A DNA stretch of 22,329 nt, taken from contig CANPZQ010000018.1 in assembly GCA_947588775.1 (NCBI GenBank), forward strand, positions 1 to 22,329, given 5' to 3'. The notes beneath the pieces were generated by a model that made no database searches, had not been told where the DNA came from, and worked only from the letters and a program-made list of their open reading frames with translations. The translations under genes were made by a program, and so were the position numbers. This DNA is from an uncultured Clostridia bacterium (GTDB lineage: Bacteria > Bacillota > Clostridia > Oscillospirales > Ruminococcaceae). Shown here piece by piece: positions 1 through 7,080 of the stretch (positions are counted from its first letter, which is position 1; the number at the start of each line of letters is the position of its first letter).

Positions 1-2405
1 CTTTCAAAGAAGGAAAACATGTCGGCGACCTGATTCGAGAGCTCACGCCCGTCGCGGTAGCCGAGGGGGCTTTTTTCGCTTTTCGGGGTTTTGTCAAGAA
101 GCGGAAGAAGCGGCGAAAGCGCGAATACCGCCCCGAAGAGCCGAATAAGGCTGTCGGGCGACGAAAGAAGCGAGAGGCTTAAAAGCTCTGGCAGCAGATA
201 AAACGAAAACGGGTTCATTGCGGCGCGGTCGGATGCGTCGGCGGTCGTCCATTCCAAAAGCCTGCGGCGGGTAATAAGGCGCGTTAAAGCAGCCGCAATC
301 GCGAAAAGGGATTTGACCGCGAGAACGGGAAGCGTCATCACGCTGTAGACGACGTAGCGAAGGCTTTGCGCCGAAGAGGAAACGATTCCCGAGTAAAACC
401 GCCGCCCATGCGCGCGGTCGCGGACGGCCGCCGAGAGCGTTCCCCAAACCGACGGCCATAGCCACATCAGCATCGCCGCCGAGGCAATTATTCCGCCCGA
501 AACGGGGCCGAGCAGAAATCCCGCAAAAAAGGCGGTGAATACAATCGGCGGAATTGCCGCGCGGCGAAGATTGTCAAGGAGCTTTAATTTCGAGAGCGGG
601 GAGAATTTTTTCGAGAAAATTTCGGGGATATTCTGGAAATCGCCGCGAATCCACCTGTCGAGGCGGCGGTAGTAGCTCTGCGGCGTTTTCGGGAAGCCCT
701 CGGTGAAGCATATATCGCCCGCGTAGGCGGTTTTCAGGAGCTCGCCTTCGAGAATGTCATGCGACAAAATCCGCTCGCCCTCAAGCCCCGAGGCGCATTC
801 GCAGAGCGCGCGGACGTTTATAAGGCCCTTGCCGCAAAACGTCCCGAGGCCGAAAACGTCCATGTAAAGGTTTGCGGCCTCCTCGTCGTAGCTCGAGCGG
901 GAGCCTACGCCGCCGAGGCTTTTCGAGAAGCCGGAGCGCAGGGAATCCTTAAGTCGCGTAACCATTCTCGGCGCGACGACGCCGTATCCGCGAACCACCC
1001 GTCCGCCGCGTATTTCAACGCGGTTCGCGGGGTGGACGGCGACGGAAAGAAGCTCCGTCACCGAATCCATCTGCGGCTCGGTATCTGCGTCGACGGCGCA
1101 GATATATTCGATTCCCCGAAGTGCCTCGAAATTTCCCGCCGCCGCATAAAAATCCTCCTCGCCGCAAAGCGCGTATCTCGCAAGCTCTGCGAGCGCGCCG
1201 CGTTTGCGCTCTTTTCCCATATATTCGCCCTGCGTTTCGGAATAGGTCCTTCGGCGGACAACGCAGGAAAACTTTCCGCGCGCGGTTTTGTTGAGGCGGG
1301 AAATAACGTCGGAAAGCGCGTCGATAACGGCCTTGTCCTCCGAGGTTATCGGAACCTCCTCGGCGGCGAGGTCGACGAGGGCGCAGACGTGGATATTTTC
1401 GGCGGGGTCAAGGCAGTGGAGCTTTAAAAGCCTCGGGTAAAGCTCCGCCGCGCTGTCGGGGTCGGGGATTTGCGCCGATAAAACTATCGCCGCGCGGGTC
1501 GATTTGACCCTTTCGCTGTCGGGCGAAAGCCTCATCAGCCGGGCGGGGGAGCGGTCCGAGCGAAGAATCCTGTCAAAAAGCGGCCTTACCGCCTCCGTCG
1601 CCGGCAAAACAAGCAGCAACGCCGCCCACGGTGCTTCCGCCAAAAAAGAAATTCCCAGAGAGAGCGCGAGAGCCGCCGCTGCTATTCCAAAAGCCGAAAT
1701 AACGGCCGCCGATTCGGTTCTTGTATTCCCGCGAACCGAGCGGAGCGTCGAGATGTCGAGGTCGCGGCCCCGGCATTTTTCCAAAAGCCCGTCGCAGAGG
1801 CGCAGCTCGTCAATATCCGCCCTCAGCGCGCTATGCATAATCGCCTCTCGGTATTCAAGGCGGGTCCCGGGGCTGCTTTCGCGGTATGCGCTGTCGGCGG
1901 AAAGCCGCAGGGCGACGGGGTTCAGAAGGTCGTTGATTCTGACGGTATCGAGCCCGCGAAGTTCGCTTAAAAGGGTCATGTAGCGGATAATCGCGGGGTC
2001 GAAGCTTTCGGCGCAGTACGCGATTTTTTCGATAAGCGTGTAGACGAGCGAGAAGTGCAGGTATTCGACCTCAGAGGCGTAAATCCGCCGCTTCGAGCAT
2101 GCCGCGCGGAGGGCCATTATCAGCGCGTCGCCCTCCGAAAGGTGTTCGCCGGAGGCTTCTATTACGGCTTCGGCGAGCAAAAAGCTGCCGTCGAAGCGGA
2201 TTTTTCGGCCGCCGCGCTTTATTTTGGGGCAGGAGGCGGCTATCACGGAATGGAAATTATCGGCAAAAAACGAGGCGGCCTCGCCCTCCGCGCCGCCCGA
2301 GAGGAGGGAGGAGTATATCCGCGAAAGCCTTCGGACACGCCGGGCGGTGCGCCTTGAAAGCTTTGTCAGCGCGACGAAATCGCCGTAAATCTCACTTTTG
2401 GACAT
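1..2405 (-). CDS. Cyclic beta-1,2-glucan synthase-like (NdvB/Cgs, GT84-type) membrane glycosyltransferase, N-terminal part; gene continues past the window start
   Basis: An open frame of 801 codons runs from ATG at 2405 (AAAGGG-type ribosome site just upstream) off the left edge with no stop. Order: about 220 soluble residues; a hydrophobic pair at roughly 228-268; a glycosyltransferase domain; further membrane segments at about 605-658 and 675-710. The glycosyltransferase signature fits the NdvB/Cgs family: DxD in VDADTEP (D439/D441), a PANR..GRVVRGYGVVAPRM segment, the acid D550 in LSHDILEG, and the RxxRW motif in RRLDRWIRGD (W585). Known NdvB proteins have about 2,800 residues and carry a GH94-like phosphorylase region at the C-terminus, so roughly two thirds should lie outside the window. 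The likely role is polymerising a beta-glucan at the membrane from UDP-glucose; the product in a Firmicute is unknown. No good promoter is visible between it and the upstream wall operon. An annotation as a glucoamylase- or GH36-type hydrolase would be the same family. Confidence 0.8.
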   Translation of the reverse strand, partial: MSKSEIYGDFVALTKLSRRTARRVRRLSRIYSSLLSGGAEGEAASFFADNFHSVIAASCPKIKRGGRKIRFDGSFLLAEAVIEASGEHLSEGDALIMALRAACSKRRIYASEVEYLHFSLVYTLIEKIAYCAESFDPAIIRYMTLLSELRGLDTVRINDLLNPVALRLSADSAYRESSPGTRLEYREAIMHSALRADIDELRLCDGLLEKCRGRDLDISTLRSVRGNTRTESAAVISAFGIAAAALALSLGISFLAEAPWAALLLVLPATEAVRPLFDRILRSDRSPARLMRLSPDSERVKSTRAAIVLSAQIPDPDSAAELYPRLLKLHCLDPAENIHVCALVDLAAEEVPITSEDKAVIDALSDVISRLNKTARGKFSCVVRRRTYSETQGEYMGKERKRGALAELARYALCGEEDFYAAAGNFEALRGIEYICAVDADTEPQMDSVTELLSVAVHPANRVEIRGGRVVRGYGVVAPRMVTRLKDSLRSGFSKSLGGVGSRSSYDEEAANLYMDVFGLGTFCGKGLINVRALCECASGLEGERILSHDILEGELLKTAYAGDICFTEGFPKTPQSYYRRLDRWIRGDFQNIPEIFSKKFSPLSKLKLLDNLRRAAIPPIVFTAFFAGFLLGPVSGGIIASAAMLMWLWPSVWGTLSAAVRDRAHGRRFYSGIVSSSAQSLRYVVYSVMTLPVLAVKSLFAIAAALTRLITRRRLLEWTTADASDRAAMNPFSFYLLPELLSLSLLSSPDSLIRLFGAVFALSPLLPLLDKTPKSEKSPLGYRDGRELSNQVADMFSFFE

Positions 2406-2462
2406 AAAGACACCCTTTCGGCTTTTTTGGATAGTGTTGCCGGAGTTGGTGAATTTATGCGC

Positions 2463-2490
2463 AAAAAAATAAAGCCCCGGGGCGGGCTTT
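2463..2490 (-). terminator. Rho-independent terminator downstream of ddl
   Basis: Read on the minus strand, a 7-bp stem AAAGCCC/GGGCTTT (2484-2490 with 2471-2477, 6-nt loop) is followed by A and a run of seven T (complement of 2463-2469). It lies after the hairpin array and before the glucan synthase-like gene, so it probably separates that gene from the wall operon. Confidence 0.7.
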
Positions 2491-2492
2491 CG

Positions 2493-2629
2493 GGGATATA
2501 TCGGTGGGTTTGGGTGCCTCTTACCGGGGCTGAGCCCTGTCGGGCGCGTCCGCGCCCGACGCCCCCGCGCCTGCGGCGCGGGGGCCGCCGCCCTCCGGGC
2601 GGCGGGGGCTCCGCCCCGAGCCTCGGCTC
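2493..2629. repeat. GC-rich tandem hairpin array 1 with leader motif
   Basis: Contiguous perfect inverted repeats with very short loops fill the gap between ddl and its terminator. Modules: 2539-2560 (10-bp stem GTCGGGCGCG, 2-nt loop); 2561-2585 (11-bp stem GCCCCCGCGCC, loop TGC); 2585-2605 (9-bp stem CCGCCGCCC, loop TCC); 2605-2617 (GGGGC, loop TCC); 2618-2629 (GAGCC, 2-nt loop). They are preceded by GGGATATAT (2493-2501) and GGGTTTGGGT (2506-2515), both also present before the array at 22243. The module sequences differ, so this is not a simple satellite. The function is not known; an RNA or DNA structural element is possible. Confidence 0.75.
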
Positions 2630-2636
2630 ACGCACC

Positions 2637-3824
2637 TCACCCCTTCGCACCCTTTGCCCCCTTCGCCCCGCCGAGCTTTATGCCCGAAAGCACGTTTGTG
2701 TCGAACGCGTAGGTGATTTTTTCCGCCTCCCGCGAACGCTCAAGCGCGAGAGAAATCAGCTCGTCTAAAAGCTCCGGGTATTTAAGCCCCGCCGCCTCCC
2801 AGAGATAGAAGCTGAGGGAGCCCGGAATTGAATTTATCTCGTTTAAATAAATTTCCCCGCTGTCGCCGTCAATCATAAAGTCGATTCTCGCGACCCCCGA
2901 GCAGCCGAGGGCCTTGAACGCCCTTACAGCGTATTCGCGGATTTTCTCGGTCGTCGCTTCGTCGATGTCCGCGGGAATGATTCTCTTTGTAGAGGCCATG
3001 CCTTTAGAGGACTTCCCGCCGCCGATGTATTTGTCCTCATAGCTTAAAATTTCGTCGCTTCCGACCGGCCTTTCGCAGACGGAGGCGCGGGCCTTTTTTG
3101 AGTTTCCGAGAACGGAGCAGTTAATTTCCTTAAGGTTTACGACGGCGCGTTCAATCAGCGCGCGTTCGGCGTATAAGAACGCCTCGTCGAGGGCTTCCGA
3201 AAGGCCCTTTCGGTCGTGGGCGACGGAAATTCCGACGCTCGAGCCGAGGTTCACTGGCTTCACAATCATCGGATAGCCGATTTTTTCTTCGGCTTCTTTA
3301 ATTATTTTTTCGTCGTCCCCGGAATACTCCCCGCCGTCGGCGACAACGCAGTCGAGCACCGGAATCCCCCAATCGCGGAAGATTACCTTCATCGCGTATT
3401 TGTCCATAGAAAGCGCGGCGGAAAGCACGTCGCAGCCGACAAACGGCACCCCGAGCATGTTCAGATACCCCGCCGCGGTGCCGTCCTCGACGTTTGTACC
3501 GTGAACGACGGGAAGGGCGACGTCGACATAGCTTACAAGCGGCTTCTCAAAGAGCTTTGTTTCGGTTTTTAAGACGGCAACCCGCCCGTTTATTCTTGCG
3601 AACGCAACGCCGAAGCTTTCCGAAACAAGCTTTTTAACGTCCTTATACGCCTCGATGTCGCCGACGCGCTCGCCGCAGTACATTTCGCCGGTTTTGGCTA
3701 TGTAGACGGGGATAACGTCGTATTTTTCGCGGTCAAGGCTCTGGGCGGCCTGGAGGGCGGAAATAATCGAGATTTCATGCTCGACCGACTTTCCGCCGAA
3801 AAGAAGCGCGACCTTTATTTTCAT
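2637..3824 (-). CDS. ddl: D-alanine--D-alanine ligase
   Basis: An ATP-grasp enzyme that joins two D-alanines in the cytoplasm to give the D-Ala-D-Ala dipeptide used by MurF. The chosen start (3824) has GGAG 8 nt upstream and lies 19 bp after the murF stop; an in-frame ATG at 3872 would overlap murF and lacks such a site. Of 395 residues, family motifs are clear: GGKSVEHEIS (10-19), HGTNVEDGTAAG (108-119), MIVKPVNLGSSVG (186-198), ARIDF (312-316) and YLNEINSIPG (326-335), which holds the Mg2+ ligands. The C-terminus is odd: residues 387-395 are three AKG units encoded by near-identical 9-nt repeats, directly beside the hairpin array. It is the last gene of the hydrolase-murF-ddl operon. Dipeptide specificity (D-Ala rather than D-Lac or D-Ser) is inferred from the murF linkage. 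Confidence 0.93.
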   Translation of the reverse strand: MKIKVALLFGGKSVEHEISIISALQAAQSLDREKYDVIPVYIAKTGEMYCGERVGDIEAYKDVKKLVSESFGVAFARINGRVAVLKTETKLFEKPLVSYVDVALPVVHGTNVEDGTAAGYLNMLGVPFVGCDVLSAALSMDKYAMKVIFRDWGIPVLDCVVADGGEYSGDDEKIIKEAEEKIGYPMIVKPVNLGSSVGISVAHDRKGLSEALDEAFLYAERALIERAVVNLKEINCSVLGNSKKARASVCERPVGSDEILSYEDKYIGGGKSSKGMASTKRIIPADIDEATTEKIREYAVRAFKALGCSGVARIDFMIDGDSGEIYLNEINSIPGSLSFYLWEAAGLKYPELLDELISLALERSREAEKITYAFDTNVLSGIKLGGAKGAKGAKG

Positions 3825-3843
3825 AAAATCATCTCCAAAAAAT

Positions 3844-5415
3844 TCAGTAATTGTCGGGCAAATCGTTTTCAAGAAGTATTATCTTATTTTTTTCGCCTGT
3901 TGTCAAGGAGTAAATTTTTTTCATGGCTTCATCGAGGCTTTCCGCGGCGAAGATATTTTCCTCCGCCATTCCGCCCTTTAAAAGCCCCTCGCGGATTGCC
4001 TGTGAGTTGGTTTTTCCGACGGTTACGGCGAAGTCGCATCTTTTTGCGGCGTATTCGCCGAAATCGCGGTTTAATTCCTCCTGCCTGTCGCCGAGCTCAA
4101 TCATTCCGGGCGTGCAGAGAATCCTGTACCCGTCCATCATCTCAAGAGCGTCGAGCGCGGCCCTCGCGCCGGAGGGATTCGAGTTATACGCGTCGTCGAT
4201 TACCGTGAGGCCGCCGCGCTTTGTGAGCTCGAGCCTGTGCGGAACGCCCGAAAGCCGCCGGACGGCCTGCCTTAGCTCCGAAAGCCCGATACCCATAGTG
4301 TTCGCGCAGGCTATCGCCCCGCAGATGTTGACAACGTTATGGCGGCCGATTAGCTTTGTTTTAAAGCGGCAGCGTTCGCCCGAGGGGGAAACGACGTCGA
4401 ATTCCGAGCCTGCCTCCGAAACGCTTATGTTTTCGGCGTAATAGCCCTCCCGCGAGTTTATTCCGTAGGCGACAAAATCCCGACCCGCCGACATTTCTCG
4501 GACGTTTTCGTCGTCGAGGTTGAGGTAGAGCTTACCGCCCTTCGGAAGCGCGTCGGCAAGCTCGAATTTCGTCTTTTTTACGTTGTCGAGGGTGCCGAAG
4601 CTTTCAAGGTGCATCGGCCCGACGGAGGTTATAATCCCGTCGCGGGGGTGGACGATGTCGCAGATTTCCTTTATATCCCCGACGTTTTTCGCACCCATCT
4701 CGCAGAGAAATACGTCGTGAGTCGCCCTTAAATCGCCGCGAATCGTTTTCACAACGCCGAGCGGGGTGTTGAAGTTGCCCGGCGTTTTCAGGACGTTGAA
4801 TTTGACGCTCAGAAGCTCGTCAAGGAAGTATTTTACCGAGGTTTTCCCGAAGCTCCCGGTTATGCCGATGATTCTGAGGTTCGGGCATTCGCCGAGAATC
4901 CGCTTCGCGTCGTTTATATAGTGCCGGTTGATGGCCTGTTCGACGGGGCGGTTAATAAGGTTCGCAAGAAGAATCAGAAACGGCGCGGCAATATGCATGG
5001 CGGCGTAAACCGTTCCGATGACGGCGGGAGCAATTGACGAAAAACAAAGCAGCGTCGGCAGCAGGTAAATTATCGCCGAGGTCGCCAAAAGCCGTTTAAC
5101 CCTCGCGGTGTATTTGAGTGGGATTTTGTAGCTTTTTTTCGGAAAATGCGCATAGACCGTATAGGCGAACATCGCAAGCAGGACGGTATAAACGCAGAGC
5201 GAGCGGTGAAGCCCCAAATTTGCGGGATTTTGGAACGCCGCAAAGCATAGCAAAAGCACGGCTGCGGGAAATACAAGCCAGAAGTGGTTGTTTGTTTTAA
5301 GCCATTTCAGCTGAACCTTCGGCTTGTAGGAATTGAGCTGGAACATGTGGATATAGTGCCGGACGGGGAACCACGCGGCAAAAAGATACAAAACCGTCAT
5401 AACTATTTTTATCAT
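3844..5415 (-). CDS. murF: Membrane-anchored MurF-type ligase (UDP-MurNAc-tripeptide--D-alanyl-D-alanine ligase)
   Basis: Predicted to attach D-Ala-D-Ala to the peptidoglycan precursor using ATP. Start 5415 is chosen because GGGAGGG lies upstream and the preceding gene's TGA ends only 2 nt before it, suggesting translational coupling; an earlier in-frame ATG (5592) would be read out of frame inside the hydrolase gene. Of 523 residues, the first ~160 carry about five hydrophobic segments (around 1-20, 44-62, 70-90, 107-125, 130-150). A Mur ligase core follows: Walker A GITGSFGKTS (184-193), EMGAKNVGDI (239-248), GPMHLESFGTL (266-276), IGRHNVVN (356-363), PHRLE (392-396) and DDAYNSNPSG (407-416), the last typical of MurF. 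The usual soluble N-terminal UDP-sugar-binding domain of MurF is absent and the membrane region stands in its place. It is followed directly by ddl. Another Mur-like ligase activity cannot be excluded. Confidence 0.85.
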   Translation of the reverse strand: MIKIVMTVLYLFAAWFPVRHYIHMFQLNSYKPKVQLKWLKTNNHFWLVFPAAVLLLCFAAFQNPANLGLHRSLCVYTVLLAMFAYTVYAHFPKKSYKIPLKYTARVKRLLATSAIIYLLPTLLCFSSIAPAVIGTVYAAMHIAAPFLILLANLINRPVEQAINRHYINDAKRILGECPNLRIIGITGSFGKTSVKYFLDELLSVKFNVLKTPGNFNTPLGVVKTIRGDLRATHDVFLCEMGAKNVGDIKEICDIVHPRDGIITSVGPMHLESFGTLDNVKKTKFELADALPKGGKLYLNLDDENVREMSAGRDFVAYGINSREGYYAENISVSEAGSEFDVVSPSGERCRFKTKLIGRHNVVNICGAIACANTMGIGLSELRQAVRRLSGVPHRLELTKRGGLTVIDDAYNSNPSGARAALDALEMMDGYRILCTPGMIELGDRQEELNRDFGEYAAKRCDFAVTVGKTNSQAIREGLLKGGMAEENIFAAESLDEAMKKIYSLTTGEKNKIILLENDLPDNY

Positions 5416-5417
5416 AC

Positions 5418-6206
5418 TCACGCGCCCTCCCGGATATTCAGAAACGATGCGGCCACCCGCGCGACGTAGCCGGGGGCCTCCAAAAAGCTGTAATGCCCCG
5501 CGCCCTCTATTTTGACAAGCCCCGCGTCGGGAATCAGCTTTTCCATAAGCTCCGCGTCGGAAAGGGGAGTTGCGGTATCGGCCGTCCCCCAAATCAGAAG
5601 CGTCGGGGCCTTTACGCCGGGGAGCGTATGGCGCAAATCCTCGTTTACGACGTTTACAAGCGTTTTGCGCATCGTTTCGGAGGCGGCGTTGTAGTCCGCC
5701 GAGCCGCGCTTTTTGCGCATTTTCTCCACCGCGTCCGGGAAGAGCCGTTTAAGCGGCGGAAGGCTCATTATCCGTCTGCCGCACTTGTAAAGAATAAGGC
5801 TTGCGCGCTGTCTGAGAGATTTTTTCGGCTTTATTCCCGCAGAATCTATGAGGATAATTTTTGAAATTTCAAAGGGCAGCTCCCGCTCGGTGAGCTTTAA
5901 TATCACCCGCCCGCCGAAGGAATGTCCGACAAGGATAACCCGCTTCGGGGAATACGGCCCAAGCATTTCAAGTACAAAATCCGCGTAGCGGCCTACGTCC
6001 CATGGCTCCGGGGGCTCGGGGGTATCGCCGAAGCCGGGCATATCCGGCGCGAGAACGCGGTATTTTTTCGCCGCAAGCTCAATAAGCCCCGAAAAGAGCT
6101 CCGCCCTGCTCCCCCAGCCGTGCAGGAAAACAATCGGTTCGCCCGAAGCGTCGCCGCTTTCAATAAGGTTTGTCATAATCCCGCCGATGTCGATTTTTTT
6201 AACCAT
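5418..6206 (-). CDS. Alpha/beta hydrolase
   Basis: A 262-residue alpha/beta-hydrolase fold protein of the MhpC/MenH-like type, substrate unknown. Visible are the oxyanion-side HGWG (29-32), the nucleophile elbow GHSFGG (94-99, Ser96), the acid Asp210 in GTADTATP and the base His238 in GAGHYSFLE, so the catalytic triad is complete. No signal peptide is seen, so it is probably cytoplasmic. The start at 6206 has GGAAGT upstream; the in-frame ATG at 6239 falls inside a TATAAT promoter element and is upstream of the expected transcription start. First gene of the operon with murF and ddl, ending 2 nt before the murF start. The context suggests a role connected to envelope metabolism, but this is inference only. 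Confidence 0.85.
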   Translation of the reverse strand: MVKKIDIGGIMTNLIESGDASGEPIVFLHGWGSRAELFSGLIELAAKKYRVLAPDMPGFGDTPEPPEPWDVGRYADFVLEMLGPYSPKRVILVGHSFGGRVILKLTERELPFEISKIILIDSAGIKPKKSLRQRASLILYKCGRRIMSLPPLKRLFPDAVEKMRKKRGSADYNAASETMRKTLVNVVNEDLRHTLPGVKAPTLLIWGTADTATPLSDAELMEKLIPDAGLVKIEGAGHYSFLEAPGYVARVAASFLNIREGA

Positions 6207-6230
6207 ACGTTCACTTCCGCACAAATATTC

Positions 6231-6266
6231 ATTATACATTATAGCACCGAAGCCGGAAAATTTCCA
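6231..6266 (-). promoter_or_regulatory. Promoter of the hydrolase-murF-ddl operon
   Basis: On the minus strand TGGAAA (6261-6266) is followed after 17 nt by TATAAT (6238-6243); a second TATAAT lies at 6231-6236. The -10 is perfect and the -35 matches 4 of 6. Transcription would begin near 6231, giving a leader of about 25 nt before ATG 6206. Confidence 0.65.
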
Positions 6267-6329
6267 CTGTTTTTTTCAGGTTTGCCGAAATTATTTTTTT
6301 GTGTCAATATAATGCCGTCATTTTGCCTA

Positions 6330-6358
6330 TTGAAATCCTGAGAAAAATGTGTTATTAT
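6330..6358 (+). promoter_or_regulatory. Promoter of the oxaloacetate decarboxylase operon
   Basis: TTGAAA (6330-6335), a 17-nt spacer and TATTAT (6353-6358) form a good vegetative promoter. The start of transcription would be near 6365, and AAGGAGG (6391-6397) precedes the first ATG at 6404. It is divergent from the wall operon promoter about 90 bp away. Confidence 0.75.
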
Positions 6359-6403
6359 AGCTTTAATTTGGATTTATCGATCCGCTAAGTAAGGAGGATT
6401 ATT

Positions 6404-6703
6404 ATGGCAGCTGTACCGTCCGCACCTCCCATGGGGCTGGTAATCGCGATGGGCCTCGGCACCGTTTTCGTCGGGCTCATCTGCATAATACTTATCTGCA
6501 CCGTCATGGGAAAAATTATCAGGCTCTTTGAAAAGCCCACTCCCGCGCCCGCCGTCCGGCCCGCGCCCGAGGCTTCGGCCCCCGCCGCGGAGAGCATGAC
6601 CGACAAGGGCGAGCTTCTCGCAGTTATTTCCGCGGTAATCGCGGAGGAGATGGGCGAAAGCGTCGAGGCAATCCGCATATGCTCTGTTAAAAAAATATCC
6701 TGA
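6404..6703 (+). CDS. oadG: Na+-translocating decarboxylase gamma/delta-type small membrane subunit (OadG family)
   Basis: A 99-residue protein with one membrane segment (about 9-35) followed by a Pro/Ala-rich linker (46-63) and a short cytoplasmic tail. This layout and the position in the operon fit the OadG/MmdD subunit, which anchors the carboxyltransferase to the beta subunit and stabilises the decarboxylase pump. Sequence conservation in this family is low, so the call rests on topology and context. Its tail contains a short segment (LLAVISAVIAEEMG) like that found in other OadG-like chains of Firmicutes. An excellent ribosome site (AAGGAGG) and promoter lie upstream. First of four tightly packed genes; 21 nt separate it from the biotin carrier gene. 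Confidence 0.8.
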   Translation: MAAVPSAPPMGLVIAMGLGTVFVGLICIILICTVMGKIIRLFEKPTPAPAVRPAPEASAPAAESMTDKGELLAVISAVIAEEMGESVEAIRICSVKKIS

Positions 6704-6724
6704 AAAAATTTTTGGAGGTAAACT

Positions 6725-7066
6725 ATGAGAAACTACCGTGTAAACGTAAACGGAACCGAATACGAGGTCGCCGTTGAGGAAATTTCCGCTTCCGAGGTAA
6801 AGTCGGCTCCGAAGGCCGCCGAAGCCCCCAAGGCCGCCGCTCCCGCCGGCGCGGGTGAAAAAGTCACCGCCCCGATGCCCGGAAACATTCTTTCGGTAAA
6901 CGTCGCCGCCGGCCAGACCGTTAAGTCGGGCGACGTGCTGATGATTCTTGAGGCGATGAAGATGGAAAACGAGATTATGGCTCCCAAGGCGGGCAAGGTT
7001 ACTTCGGTAACGGTCGCCAAGGGCGCGACGGTCGCCACCGGCGACGTTCTCTGCACCATTGAGTAA
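6725..7066 (+). CDS. Biotin carboxyl carrier subunit of the decarboxylase
   Basis: A 113-residue acyl-carrier-like biotinyl protein. The N-terminal ~20 residues (MRNYRVNVNGTEYEV) resemble the tail preceding biotinyl domains in pyruvate carboxylase and OadA; an Ala/Pro/Lys-rich flexible linker (22-45) follows, then a biotinyl domain with EAMKMEN, in which Lys79 should be biotinylated. It shuttles CO2 from the carboxyltransferase (gene at 8362) to the membrane beta subunit (7081). In Klebsiella-type OadA this domain is fused to the carboxyltransferase; here it is a separate gene, as in methylmalonyl-CoA decarboxylases (MmdC). GGAGGT precedes the ATG by 5 nt. Confidence 0.92.
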   Translation: MRNYRVNVNGTEYEVAVEEISASEVKSAPKAAEAPKAAAPAGAGEKVTAPMPGNILSVNVAAGQTVKSGDVLMILEAMKMENEIMAPKAGKVTSVTVAKGATVATGDVLCTIE

Positions 7067-7080
7067 TCGAGAGGTGCAAG

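Noticed and set aside
759..1427. Long plus-strand reading frame of 222 codons
   Set aside because: It is antisense to the glucan synthase-like gene, which has clear glycosyltransferase motifs; the translation is Arg/Ala-rich and shows no domain.
2539..2629. CRISPR-like or satellite repeat
   Set aside because: The units are not identical and no equal-length spacers separate them; they are adjacent hairpins with different stems.
2427..2768. Plus-strand frame of 113 codons across hairpin array 1
   Set aside because: It reads through the hairpins as a Pro/Arg/Gly-rich chain and overlaps the 3' end of ddl in antisense.
5416..5592. Earlier murF start at 5592
   Set aside because: It would overlap the hydrolase coding sequence out of frame with an Arg/Gly-rich extension; ATG 5415 has a ribosome site and sits 2 nt after the hydrolase stop.
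6207..6239. Earlier hydrolase start at 6239
   Set aside because: That ATG is part of the TATAAT-containing promoter and lies upstream of the expected transcription start.
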